From contig JAEZDW010000105.1 in NCBI GenBank assembly GCA_023417955.1, forward strand, positions 1 through 15,999: DNA of 15,999 nucleotides, in the 5' to 3' direction. Of this stretch, positions 7,856-14,165 are shown one piece after another (within the stretch, counting starts at the first letter, position 1; every line of letters begins with the position of its first letter). Under the pieces are notes generated by a model, which was given only the letters and a program-made list of their open reading frames with translations, made no database searches and had not been told where the DNA came from. The position numbers and the translations under genes were made by a program. This DNA is from Bacteroidota bacterium (GTDB lineage Bacteria; Bacteroidota; Bacteroidia; Cytophagales; Cyclobacteriaceae).

Positions 7856-8517
7856 GAGCCTGAACGGCTCGCCTGAAACATGCTGCCCGAGTAAGGCGGA
7901 ATATTGTCCCTCATCGCCATTTTTCTCAAGGTAAGTTGCATGCGTTCAAGTGTCCTGCTCATTGTCAGGTCACCCACAACAACTGGTGTGAAACCAGCTG
8001 ATGCTATCATCTTTGCAACCGCATCAACAGCATCACTGTTGTTACCCGCGATGAATGCGTCTACCATCCTCCCGTCCTTAACAGTCGTCATGAAGTCGGC
8101 CGCAAATGCTGTATTAAACGTCTTCACCACTTTGGAATGAGGCAACAGCTTCTGAAGTTCTTCAGCTGCGCTACTGTCACGCGATATGCCAAGGTTGTTG
8201 TTGGAGTCGTCCAGCGGATTCGATACGCTGATAACGATCTTCCCAACCGCCACGTCTTTGATCTTCTCCGCAACCTTGCCATCTTCGGCATAAGGAGTTG
8301 CTATGATGATAATGTCCGCCTCCCATGCAGCGTCCTTTGCACAACTCAGTGCGAACACTTCCGATACCGGGCTGCTTAGTTCCCTGGCCAACTCAGCCAC
8401 CTTTGATTTATCAGATGACATGAGTAACAGTGTATACTTTCCCCTAAGGCTTCGTGCTATAGCAGAACCAATCTTGCCAGCTGCCCCCACAATTGCTATC
8501 GTTTTGATATTTGACAT
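7852..8517 (-). CDS. F420-reductase-like NAD(P)-binding protein
   Basis: A 221-residue Rossmann-fold protein of the NADPH-dependent F420 reductase / NAD(P)-binding type. The dinucleotide motif is G11-A-A-G14-K-I-G17 near the N-terminus. It is followed by the LLMSSDKSKVAELA segment that would read the cofactor ribose. Later segments IIIIATPY and VVKTFNTAFAADF are typical of this family. Bacteroidota generally lack coenzyme F420, so the physiological acceptor is probably something else, such as a flavin or ferric chelate. That is an inference. The start at 8517 lies about 17 nt after the predicted transcription start of its own promoter. The stop codon is embedded in the operator of the next gene, yceI. 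Confidence 0.85.
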   Translation of the reverse strand: MSNIKTIAIVGAAGKIGSAIARSLRGKYTLLLMSSDKSKVAELARELSSPVSEVFALSCAKDAAWEADIIIIATPYAEDGKVAEKIKDVAVGKIVISVSNPLDDSNNNLGISRDSSAAEELQKLLPHSKVVKTFNTAFAADFMTTVKDGRMVDAFIAGNNSDAVDAVAKMIASAGFTPVVVGDLTMSRTLERMQLTLRKMAMRDNIPPYSGSMFQASRSGS

Positions 8518-8537
8518 AATCTCCCGTATTGCTAAGA

Positions 8538-8571
8538 CAAAATTACTGCTTCAGCCTCCGAGAGGCATTGA
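8538..8571 (-). promoter_or_regulatory. Promoter of the F420-reductase-like gene
   Basis: Minus strand TAATTTTG at 8545-8538 is a perfect -7 box, identical to that of yceI. TCAAT at 8571-8567, followed by GCCTCTC, occupies the same relative position as in the yceI promoter (26 bp from box edge to element end). The leader is short, about 17 nt. Confidence 0.75.
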
Positions 8572-8589
8572 CATGAAACAAGAAAGCAC

Positions 8590-8603
8590 TTGATACAGAT
8601 CAA
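8590..8603 (-). promoter_or_regulatory. FNR/CRP-family operator with extended palindrome
   Basis: Core TTGAT-N4-ATCAA (minus strand TTGATCTGTATCAA), centred at 8596.5 and 55 bp upstream of the -7 box centre. The palindrome extends to 11 bp per arm (8584-8594 with 8599-8609). As RNA from the ygiD gene, whose stop is at 8650, these arms form a hairpin followed by TCTTGTTT. The same DNA may therefore end the ygiD transcript. Confidence 0.82.
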
Positions 8604-8649
8604 GTGCTTCGTGGTTGTCAGTCTTTACAGACCGGATGGGCAACCAGTA

Positions 8650-9537
8650 TTATGTGTGTTCAATTTTAACCGATGTCATGGTAAGCGCACCTGCGACTGG
8701 TTTATCATTGAACAAACTGACCTTGTCATTATTCCCTTTCAATGCCATCGTGTACAACAAGGGCAGGTAGTGCTCAGGTGATGGGATCGCCATGCTGTAC
8801 GCTCTCCCATGCGAGTTGAACGCGATCAAATCTTTATGACGGTCATTCATGATGAAGTCCCTCATCTTATCACTCGCCTCCAATGCCCAGTCATATGCAA
8901 ACACTTTGTCGAGATGCTGCCATGACACCATGCCCAGGTTGTGGACCATGTTTCCACTCCCGATAATAAGTACACCCTTTTCGCGAAGACTCGCGAGTTC
9001 TTTGGCGAGATCATAATGATATGCTGGTGTTTGCCTGTAATCGAGACTAAGCTGGATTACCGGGATATCGGCGTTCGGGTACATGTGCTTGATCACACTC
9101 CATGCACCGTGATCGAGTCCCCACTTGTCATCGAGATGCACTTCTGTCGTCGTGATAATTTGTTTGGTCTCCTGTGCCAGCGCCGGACTGCCGGGTGCCG
9201 GATATTGTACGTCGAATAATGCTTTCGGGAAGCCGCCAAAGTCATGGATGGTAGTTGGCTTCTCCATAGCGGTAACATAGGTGCCCGGCGTCTCCCAATG
9301 CGCGGAGACACACAGGATAGCCTGGGGTTTCGGTATGTCCTTCGCGGCATTTCTAAACCCTTCAACGAATTCGTTCTCTTCTATGGCATTCATAGGACTG
9401 CCATGTCCGAGGAAGAGCACAGGCATTTTTTGCGTGTTCTTCAAAGGTTCTGTCATCTTGTTGAGTGCCTGCAGTTTCATAATTCCTCCTGTTAGTGGCA
9501 GTAATGCCAGTGATTTTAGAAAAGTGGTGCGATTCAC
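8650..9537 (-). CDS. ygiD: 4,5-DOPA dioxygenase extradiol (YgiD-type class III ring-cleavage dioxygenase)
   Basis: A 295-residue member of the LigB/DODA superfamily, which opens catechol-type rings using a non-haem metal. Conserved segments seen are GHGSPMNAI (His45), SAHWETPGTYVTA (His80), DHGAWSVIKHMYP (His143), GSGNMVHNLG (His199) and SPEHYLPLL (His256). These give the usual set of metal and acid-base histidines. The first 27 residues (MNRTTFLKSLALLPLTGGIMKLQALNK) form a hydrophobic extension absent from E. coli YgiD. They look like an export signal or membrane anchor but lack a twin-arginine. Internal ATGs at codons 28 and 38 are possible alternative starts. The promoter at 9584-9617 lies 47 bp upstream and supports the 9537 start. 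The true substrate in bacteria is uncertain. It is probably transcribed alone and is one of three units under TTGAT-type operators. Confidence 0.92.
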   Translation of the reverse strand: MNRTTFLKSLALLPLTGGIMKLQALNKMTEPLKNTQKMPVLFLGHGSPMNAIEENEFVEGFRNAAKDIPKPQAILCVSAHWETPGTYVTAMEKPTTIHDFGGFPKALFDVQYPAPGSPALAQETKQIITTTEVHLDDKWGLDHGAWSVIKHMYPNADIPVIQLSLDYRQTPAYHYDLAKELASLREKGVLIIGSGNMVHNLGMVSWQHLDKVFAYDWALEASDKMRDFIMNDRHKDLIAFNSHGRAYSMAIPSPEHYLPLLYTMALKGNNDKVSLFNDKPVAGALTMTSVKIEHT

Positions 9538-9583
9538 GGTGTCAAGTGTTAGATCGTGTCTGATGATACGTCAATACTTCGTA

Positions 9584-9617
9584 CAAAGGTACAGGTAGCG
9601 AGTTGGAAGGATATTGA
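9584..9617 (-). promoter_or_regulatory. Promoter of ygiD
   Basis: Minus strand TACCTTTG at 9591-9584 is a perfect TANNTTTG box. TCAAT at 9617-9613, followed by ATCCTTC, lies exactly 26 bp from box edge to element end, as in the other two promoters. The leader to the ATG at 9537 is about 43 nt. Confidence 0.75.
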
Positions 9618-9635
9618 TAAGGAGCAAGAAAGAAG

Positions 9636-9649
9636 TTGATCTGGATCAA
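9636..9649 (-). promoter_or_regulatory. FNR/CRP-family operator, ygiD site
   Basis: Perfect TTGAT-N4-ATCAA (minus strand TTGATCCAGATCAA), centred at 9642.5 and again 55 bp upstream of the -7 box centre. Among the three sites the central bases share TTGATC-Y-R-N-ATCAA. No gene lies directly upstream, so here the site is a pure operator. Confidence 0.8.
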
Positions 9650-9732
9650 GAGTACTGCGAGTGAGCGATGATTCTTTTGATGCGTGGTGCTAATTGGTAT
9701 GCGTCGAGATACTACGTCGCGTGGCGTGTGAC

Positions 9733-9814
9733 GCCCTTACAGGGCTCATGGTGTTCTCGTAACTCAGCGTGGGGCGTACACCCCACGCTGGTTGTGTGGA
9801 GCCCCTTCAGGGCT
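9733..9814. repeat. Cluster of three small perfect hairpins
   Basis: Three stem-loops follow one another. GCCCT/AGGGC (9733-9745) has a TAC loop. CAGCGTGGGG/CCCCACGCTG (9765-9790) has 10 bp and a CGTACA loop. AGCCC/GGGCT (9800-9814) has a CTTCA loop. They lead straight into the first two-hairpin repeat unit and look like a related or composite element. No reading frame is supported here. Confidence 0.6.
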
Positions 9815-9824
9815 ATAATTCGGG

Positions 9825-9870
9825 CGGGCTGAAGCCCGTCGTTACAAGATACGTCGAGGCTAGCCTCTAG
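9825..9870 (+). repeat. Two-hairpin intergenic repeat, unit 1
   Basis: The first stem is CGGGC-TGAA-GCCCG (9825-9838). The linker contains TTACAAGAT (9842-9850). The second stem is GAGGC-TA-GCCTC (9856-9867). The stem bases differ from units 2, 3 and 5 while the linker is kept. Confidence 0.75.
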
Positions 9871-9935
9871 GATCTTTATATAGTGGGGTCTACCAGGCAT
9901 TAGCGACATGCACGGAGGCTCGCGGCTACTGCGTC

Positions 9936-9986
9936 GGACGGACTGAAGTCCGTCCTTACAAGATCAAAACGAGCCGATGGCTCTGG
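9936..9986 (+). repeat. Two-hairpin intergenic repeat, unit 2
   Basis: The first stem is GGACGGACT/AGTCCGTCC (9 bp). It is followed by TTACAAGATC. The second stem is GAGCC-GAT-GGCTC (9971-9983), followed by TGGTG. The second stem is a different but fully paired version of the usual GAGGC/GCCTC. Confidence 0.8.
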
Positions 9987-10086
9987 TGTGAATGCTAAGA
10001 ACTATGCAGCATGAGTAGAGCGCGATGACGGGACGTGTGGTGTATGCGTGGCGGTGTGCGATGTGGCGGGTGCTCTTCGTTGGCTC

Positions 10087-10137
10087 GGACGGACTCAAAT
10101 CCGTCCTTACAAGATTGGGTCAAGGCTACGCCTCTGG
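10087..10137 (+). repeat. Two-hairpin intergenic repeat, unit 3
   Basis: The first stem is GGACGGA/TCCGTCC (10087-10093 with 10100-10106) and has an altered loop (CTCAAA). TTACAAGATT follows. The second stem is AGGC-TAC-GCCT (10123-10133), then CTGGTG. About 100 bp without any recognisable feature lies between units 2 and 3. Confidence 0.8.
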
Positions 10138-10158
10138 TGTAGCGATGACTGCCTAAAT

Positions 10159-10192
10159 CAATTATAAATTAGAAATTCCACAATTATAAATT
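10159..10192. repeat. 12-bp direct repeat at the 3' end of the Crp/Fnr gene
   Basis: CAATTATAAATT occurs at 10159-10170 and again at 10181-10192. The copies start 22 bp apart, about two helical turns. The second copy touches the TAG stop codon of the regulator gene. Confidence 0.6.
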
Positions 10193-10771
10193 CTAACGGC
10201 GCGAGACTTTCTTGCGGATCCGGCTTAATGTTTCGGGGGTGATGCTGAGGTAAGAAGCAATGTGTTGTTGTGAGGCGCGGGTCATGATGTCGGGTGCAAC
10301 TTCGAGAAGTTTCAGGTACTTCTCTTCAGCTGACAGACTCATGTAGGCGATTGCCCGCCGCTGTAGGGCCACAATGTTGTTTTGCATGAGCATACGGAAG
10401 AAGCGCTCCATGACAGGGAGTTTGATCAACAGCTCCTCCATCGATGGCCGTGTAAGGTTGAGCAACTCACAATCTTCCAGGGCTTCAATGTTGTACATCG
10501 CTTCCTTTCCTGATGTGAAACTCCCCATGTCGGATATCCACCAGCCTTCAATGGCGAACTGGACTACGTGTTCGTTGCCTTTATCGTCGACTGTGAAGGA
10601 ACGCAGCAATCCTTTTTCGACAAAGGTGATATACTGGCAGACGTCACCGGCGTTCAGGAGATATTGACGCTTGCGGAGTTTTTTTGGTATGAAGTATGGT
10701 TTTAGTATCTCAACGTCCTCATCATTAAATGAGACTTTATCTCTGATACTTTTCAGCAGGTTTTGAAACAT
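10193..10771 (-). CDS. Crp/Fnr-family transcriptional regulator
   Basis: A 192-residue regulator from the ATG at 10771. A TTG-initiated extension to 10828 would translate through a strong hairpin and is rejected. Residues 20-120 form the cyclic-nucleotide-binding-like beta-barrel (YLLNAGDVCQYITFVEKGLLRSF, then EGWWISDMGSF). A long dimer helix follows, and then a C-terminal winged HTH (ASQQHIASYLSITPETLSRIRKK). The recognition helix has E180-T-L-S183-R184. E. coli FNR reads TTGAT half-sites with the same E-x-x-S-R pattern. Only two cysteines are present (C45, C101), so it lacks the FNR iron-sulphur cluster and probably does not sense oxygen that way. It is the best local candidate to bind the three TTGAT-N4-ATCAA operators at 7842-9649. 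No such site is seen at its own promoter. Confidence 0.92.
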   Translation of the reverse strand: MFQNLLKSIRDKVSFNDEDVEILKPYFIPKKLRKRQYLLNAGDVCQYITFVEKGLLRSFTVDDKGNEHVVQFAIEGWWISDMGSFTSGKEAMYNIEALEDCELLNLTRPSMEELLIKLPVMERFFRMLMQNNIVALQRRAIAYMSLSAEEKYLKLLEVAPDIMTRASQQHIASYLSITPETLSRIRKKVSRR

Positions 10772-10784
10772 CGGTTGAATTGTA

Positions 10785-10825
10785 AGGGGCCCGGTTACGC
10801 CATGACGGCAAGTGACCGGGCCCCT
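10785..10825 (-). promoter_or_regulatory. Strong leader hairpin before the Crp/Fnr gene
   Basis: AGGGGCCCGGT (10785-10795) pairs perfectly with ACCGGGCCCCT (10815-10825). Pairing continues inwards through T-G, A-T and C-G pairs and a GCC/GGC stem with a two-base bulge, leaving an ATGAC loop. The downstream edge is only 13 nt from the ATG at 10771. On the minus strand it is followed by TACAATTC rather than a U tract, so it is a poor terminator. It could be a leader control element, a transcript end for the GH43 gene or a degenerate member of the hairpin repeats. Confidence 0.6.
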
Positions 10826-10925
10826 CAAATTAGGTAATCAGGGCCGTAGTTCAAAGAGGTATACATTTAGCCACACGCAGGTATTATCTCGTTGCACCAC
10901 GCAGATTGATAACGGCACGCACCAC

Positions 10926-12365
10926 TCACTCCAAAACAAAGTTCCACTTGCAGTTATCATTGTGGGGATCAAACTTCCCAAGGGCAGGCGTGCTGTCGCC
11001 AGCAGAAATCAGGACCAGTTTCTCATTAGAATTCGGAACAGTCTTCGGCATGATCCGGTAGGTGCCATCCGTTAGCTGATCAAGTTTCCACAATTGTTCG
11101 GGTGCACCTGTAAACTCTGGAACGGTAATCACTCTTCCATCTGCAGTCGCAGCCAATGCCCTGTTGGTACCGTCGATAACAATTTTATAATACGGTGCAC
11201 CGAAATATCCGCTTGAGTCAGGAGCAGGTGAAACGCTCCACTTTTGATGCGGACGCGCCATGTAGTCACCGATTCGCGCATCGATATTGCCGGAAGGCCA
11301 TGTATCAATTACCTCCGCCAACTGTTGAGACGCAACGGGCTTGATGGGTTCATCGTTACGATTAAAACCCCGGAATCCCCCGGCCGTTCTCACCATATCC
11401 ACCGCTAATTCAAGGCTGTACCCTCTTCGCACCGACTCAATGAAGTATCTTCCGGGCTTCACATTATCTCCGGCAACAGGCCAACCGTCTTTCCATAACA
11501 GCGGACGAATACCCAGTACGCTGCGACCACTCTGATCGAGATCCGCTTCATAATGCAGTGACATTTTTTCAATTCCCTCTTCAACCACAATGCGACCAAA
11601 ATGACCAGGACCAATCAGTCTTCCGCGCGTTGCGGCAACCATCTTGCCACCACCCTGAAGCATGGTTCTCCCTACGTTGTCGACGAAGGGACCCGTTACA
11701 TTTTTCGATCGGCCCACAACGATGTTGTACGTGGAATTTGATCCGTCACAGCAACTGCCATGTGTTGCAAGTAAGTAGTACCATCCGTCGTGATAAGTCA
11801 TTACGGTAGCCTCCACCGCGACGGCGATGTCAACGGGTTCACTACCATTCACGAGGCCTCCTGTTTTTGGATCCAACTCAACCACGCGGCTGAATCCGAA
11901 GAAGGTACCATACGTCATCCATAGCCGGCCCGTTGTAGGATCCAGCATAAGTCCCGGATCGATGGCATCGCACTCTTCATATCCGTCGGAAGTGGCCACC
12001 AGCACCGGTTCGCTATACTTGAAATCGGGAGAATTTGGATCAAGTGTTTTGTTCCACATCGTGAAGATGGCTCCCTTGTGATTGCTGCTGCCACCGGTCG
12101 CGCCATACGCAACAAGGTAACGATCGCCAATTTTCATGGCATCAGGTGCAGCCCCGCCACCCGGTCTGACGGCACCACCATTCCAGCGCCACCCGTCTTC
12201 CGAAATCAACCCACCGCCTCCGGTGCCAAACGTATAATATTTCCCGTCACACTCGACGATGGTGGAGGGATCGTGGATAAATGGTTTTCCTATCTGTGCC
12301 CGTAGCCCTTGCGTAATTGTGATTGACAAGATCGCAATCAGACCAATTGTATTTATTCGTTTCAT
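10926..12365 (-). CDS. Secreted GH43 arabinanase-like glycosidase with ricin-type C-terminal domain
   Basis: A 479-residue secreted enzyme with a signal peptide (residues 1-24, ending LRAQ). The five-bladed beta-propeller of GH43 spans about 27-330. The three expected acidic residues are visible: base Asp32 in FIHDPSTI, Asp136 in DAIDPGLM and general acid Glu185 in VEATVM. The HGSCCDGSNSTY segment and VGRSKNVTGPF are hallmarks of endo-1,5-alpha-L-arabinanase-like subfamilies. Residues about 380-479 have repeated QLW-x-L and Y-R-I-M-like strands that resemble a ricin-B/beta-trefoil carbohydrate-binding domain. The likely substrate is arabinan or a related pectic side chain, acting outside the inner membrane. 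A secreted jelly-roll-like protein is encoded 113 bp upstream on the same strand and probably shares its transcript. No SusC/SusD pair is seen nearby. Confidence 0.9.
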   Translation of the reverse strand: MKRINTIGLIAILSITITQGLRAQIGKPFIHDPSTIVECDGKYYTFGTGGGGLISEDGWRWNGGAVRPGGGAAPDAMKIGDRYLVAYGATGGSSNHKGAIFTMWNKTLDPNSPDFKYSEPVLVATSDGYEECDAIDPGLMLDPTTGRLWMTYGTFFGFSRVVELDPKTGGLVNGSEPVDIAVAVEATVMTYHDGWYYLLATHGSCCDGSNSTYNIVVGRSKNVTGPFVDNVGRTMLQGGGKMVAATRGRLIGPGHFGRIVVEEGIEKMSLHYEADLDQSGRSVLGIRPLLWKDGWPVAGDNVKPGRYFIESVRRGYSLELAVDMVRTAGGFRGFNRNDEPIKPVASQQLAEVIDTWPSGNIDARIGDYMARPHQKWSVSPAPDSSGYFGAPYYKIVIDGTNRALAATADGRVITVPEFTGAPEQLWKLDQLTDGTYRIMPKTVPNSNEKLVLISAGDSTPALGKFDPHNDNCKWNFVLE

Positions 12366-12478
12366 GTAGCCGTTGTTGTTTTATCTGTTTGATTCGCAAC
12401 TCTGGTAATGCAGTGCTGCGACCTTTTTCGTTAATGAATTATGGAGTTTTGAGAATAGTAGTGACCGAATGGTTACAC

Positions 12479-13237
12479 TTATTCGTAACTGATGCTGAAG
12501 TTCTTGACCGGAACTCCATTCTCGTCCAAAAATCGAACGGCAAAGTTGCACATGCCGGGTCCGTTTATCACTGCTCCGCGGAGGACGTTCCTTCCTTTCT
12601 TTAGCGTGATCAAAGGCGAGGTAACATTATCCACCACCATATCGCGGTCACCTGAAAGCATCAGGACTTCATTGCCATTGAGCCAGAACATTCCACCGGA
12701 GTTAACACCGGCAGCAAGCCTGACGTTCTTTATTTCTTCCGGACAGTCAATGACCGTGACAAGCCAGAACAATACACCGTATGGTGGTTGATTTATGGCA
12801 TAGGTGAAGTGATACAGATTGAAGTTGTAGGTTTTACTGTCGAGCGCGTACCATTTCAGTTTGTTCGCCCCTATTTTCACCGTTTTGTTCTTCTTGGGAA
12901 CAATGTTGAAGTCGGAGGAAAAATTATCAGCTGCCAGTGCGTCGCGCAGATATTTTTCAGTAAGGATGTTATTGCGAGGAATTTCTTTTCTGACTGGTTC
13001 CAGCACAAGCCAACGTTGAATGAATCCGTTTTCATCCGGTGAAATCCTGGCAGTGGCAGATGGTGTAAAGTACCGCGTTACAGTATGCGTCGTGTCACCC
13101 TTCGGAGGAATCGGCGGCAGGTTTGGCCTCGGCCTCTGGCCCGGGGGTTGCGCCCATGTGGCGACACTGGTAATGAATAGTGCAAAAAAAGTAAGAAGCG
13201 CCATAGCCGGCAGAGAGACGAATTTTTTTCGATTCAT
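12479..13237 (-). CDS. Secreted protein with jelly-roll-like region, function unknown
   Basis: This 252-residue protein has a long Sec signal peptide (about 1-30, ending ATWAQ). A proline-rich linker follows (PPGQRPRPNLPPIPPKGD). The rest is beta-rich, with segments such as GFIQRWLVLEPV and GMFWLNGNEVLMLSGDRDM. A LITLKKGRNVLRGAVINGPGM segment precedes the C-terminal FAVRFLDENG strand. This layout resembles galactose-binding-like jelly-rolls attached to glycosidases and esterases, where strands with W-x-N-G and a late K-G-x-N pattern are common. No catalytic motif is seen, so it may be a carbohydrate-binding or accessory protein. It precedes the GH43 gene by 113 bp and has a perfect promoter box upstream, so the two probably form a small polysaccharide-processing unit. 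I cannot name a family with certainty. Confidence 0.75.
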   Translation of the reverse strand: MNRKKFVSLPAMALLTFFALFITSVATWAQPPGQRPRPNLPPIPPKGDTTHTVTRYFTPSATARISPDENGFIQRWLVLEPVRKEIPRNNILTEKYLRDALAADNFSSDFNIVPKKNKTVKIGANKLKWYALDSKTYNFNLYHFTYAINQPPYGVLFWLVTVIDCPEEIKNVRLAAGVNSGGMFWLNGNEVLMLSGDRDMVVDNVTSPLITLKKGRNVLRGAVINGPGMCNFAVRFLDENGVPVKNFSISYE

Positions 13238-13290
13238 CGGATTGGTTTTGTGATCGTGTTGACGTGTTCATTGGAAATTTGCCGGATAAA

Positions 13291-13321
13291 CAAATGTAGA
13301 TAATACACTTTTGGAAATCAA
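13291..13321 (-). promoter_or_regulatory. Promoter of the jelly-roll protein/GH43 unit
   Basis: Minus strand TACATTTG at 13298-13291 is a perfect TANNTTTG box. A TTG (13321-13319) precedes it by 20 bp, the classical Bacteroidota arrangement. There is no TTGAT-N4-ATCAA site, unlike the three promoters at 7790-9617. The leader is about 50 nt. Confidence 0.7.
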
Positions 13322-13426
13322 CAATCCTGGTGAGGTGAATCGATGTGACGTGTCGAGCGGTGAATGTGCCACAGGAGTGGTGTATGGATCAATTGCCTGA
13401 TACAAATTGGTTGCGATTGGAGTTGT

Positions 13427-13450
13427 GATCGGTCGAGGCTACGCCTCTGG
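13427..13450 (+). repeat. Partial repeat unit 4 (second hairpin only)
   Basis: GATCGGTC is followed by GAGGC-TAC-GCCTC and TGG. It is the 3' half of the two-hairpin unit without the GGACGGACT stem, and is identical to the matching part of unit 5. Confidence 0.7.
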
Positions 13451-13500
13451 TTAGCTATCAGGGTAGCTGGATACTGGTAATGTTATATGCCCGGCGACTC

Positions 13501-13550
13501 GGACGGACTGAAGTCCGTCCCAACAAGATCGGTCGAGGCTACGCCTCTGG
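13501..13550 (+). repeat. Two-hairpin intergenic repeat, unit 5 (upstream of the transposase)
   Basis: The unit has a GGACGGACT/AGTCCGTCC stem, then a linker CAACAAGATCGGTC, then GAGGC-TAC-GCCTC and TGG. This is the most regular copy in the window. It ends 135 bp before the start codon of the Y1 transposase, in the same orientation. Confidence 0.82.
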
Positions 13551-13685
13551 CGCTATGTCGTATATAATAGTACGGGCAAGCCGGCACGCTTTTGTCGATA
13601 TCATCAACAATTTTGCGTTATCAAACTTGCCATCAAAAAACAGGATTGCTACCTTAGAATCACCGTTGTTAGTAATTATATCATT

Positions 13686-14147
13686 ATGGCAAACACATAT
13701 CATCAGGTATACCTGCAACTCGTTTTTGCAGTGAAGTATCGCCAGGCATTGCTTGATCAGTCATGGCGAAGCACAGTTCAGGGAGTAATCGGCAATCTCA
13801 TCAATGAAACCGGATGCAAGACTTTCATAGTAAACGGCGTCGAGGATCACATGCATTGTCTGCTGGGCTTAAAACCGACCGTACAGATTTCAAACTTGCT
13901 TAAGATTATAAAAGGAAAGTCGTCAAAATACATTAACGACAACAAACTGGCGCAGCGGCGTTTTGAATGGCAGGAAGGCTATGGCGTGTTCTCCTATTCC
14001 AGAAGCCAGATCGATAAGGTTTACAGGTATATCCGCAATCAGGAGGAGCACCACCGAAGTTCGACTTTCCGTGATGAGTATCGCGGACTTCTGAAGGAGT
14101 TCAGAGTGATTTACGATGAGCAGTGCTTACTCACGGAACCAATATAA
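13686..14147 (+). CDS. IS200/IS605-family Y1 transposase (RAYT-like)
   Basis: A 153-residue HUH single-strand transposase of the Y1_Tnp type. The metal-binding pair is His55-x-His57 in GVEDHMHCLLGL. The catalytic tyrosine is in VYRYIRNQEEHH, most likely Tyr115, with Gln119 four residues later in place for metal binding. The N-terminus (TYHQVYLQLVFAVKYR) and the LLKIIKGKSSKYIN segment are typical of the family. The length is normal and no frameshift or missing motif is seen, so it could be active. It stands alone without TnpB. Repeat hairpins lie on both sides, and members of the same repeat family occur elsewhere in the window. Y1 transposases recognise hairpins in single-stranded DNA, so it is the natural candidate to have spread or to use these repeats. 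Confidence 0.9.
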   Translation: MANTYHQVYLQLVFAVKYRQALLDQSWRSTVQGVIGNLINETGCKTFIVNGVEDHMHCLLGLKPTVQISNLLKIIKGKSSKYINDNKLAQRRFEWQEGYGVFSYSRSQIDKVYRYIRNQEEHHRSSTFRDEYRGLLKEFRVIYDEQCLLTEPI

Positions 14148-14165
14148 CCGTGATCGATATAAAGA

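Noticed and set aside
8303..8593. Plus-strand frames opposite the redox genes (also around 9281-9598 and 7155-7472)
   Set aside because: They are antisense shadows of well-supported minus-strand genes and show no domain features.
9733..10137. CRISPR-like array
   Set aside because: Units are unevenly spaced, each is internally palindromic, the stems vary and no cas genes are nearby.
10772..10828. TTG-initiated extension of the Crp/Fnr frame
   Set aside because: It would read through the perfect hairpin at 10785-10825, and the added residues are not part of the fold.
13480..13734. Small + strand frame covering repeat unit 5
   Set aside because: It runs through the palindromic repeat and overlaps the transposase start in another frame, with no recognisable protein features.
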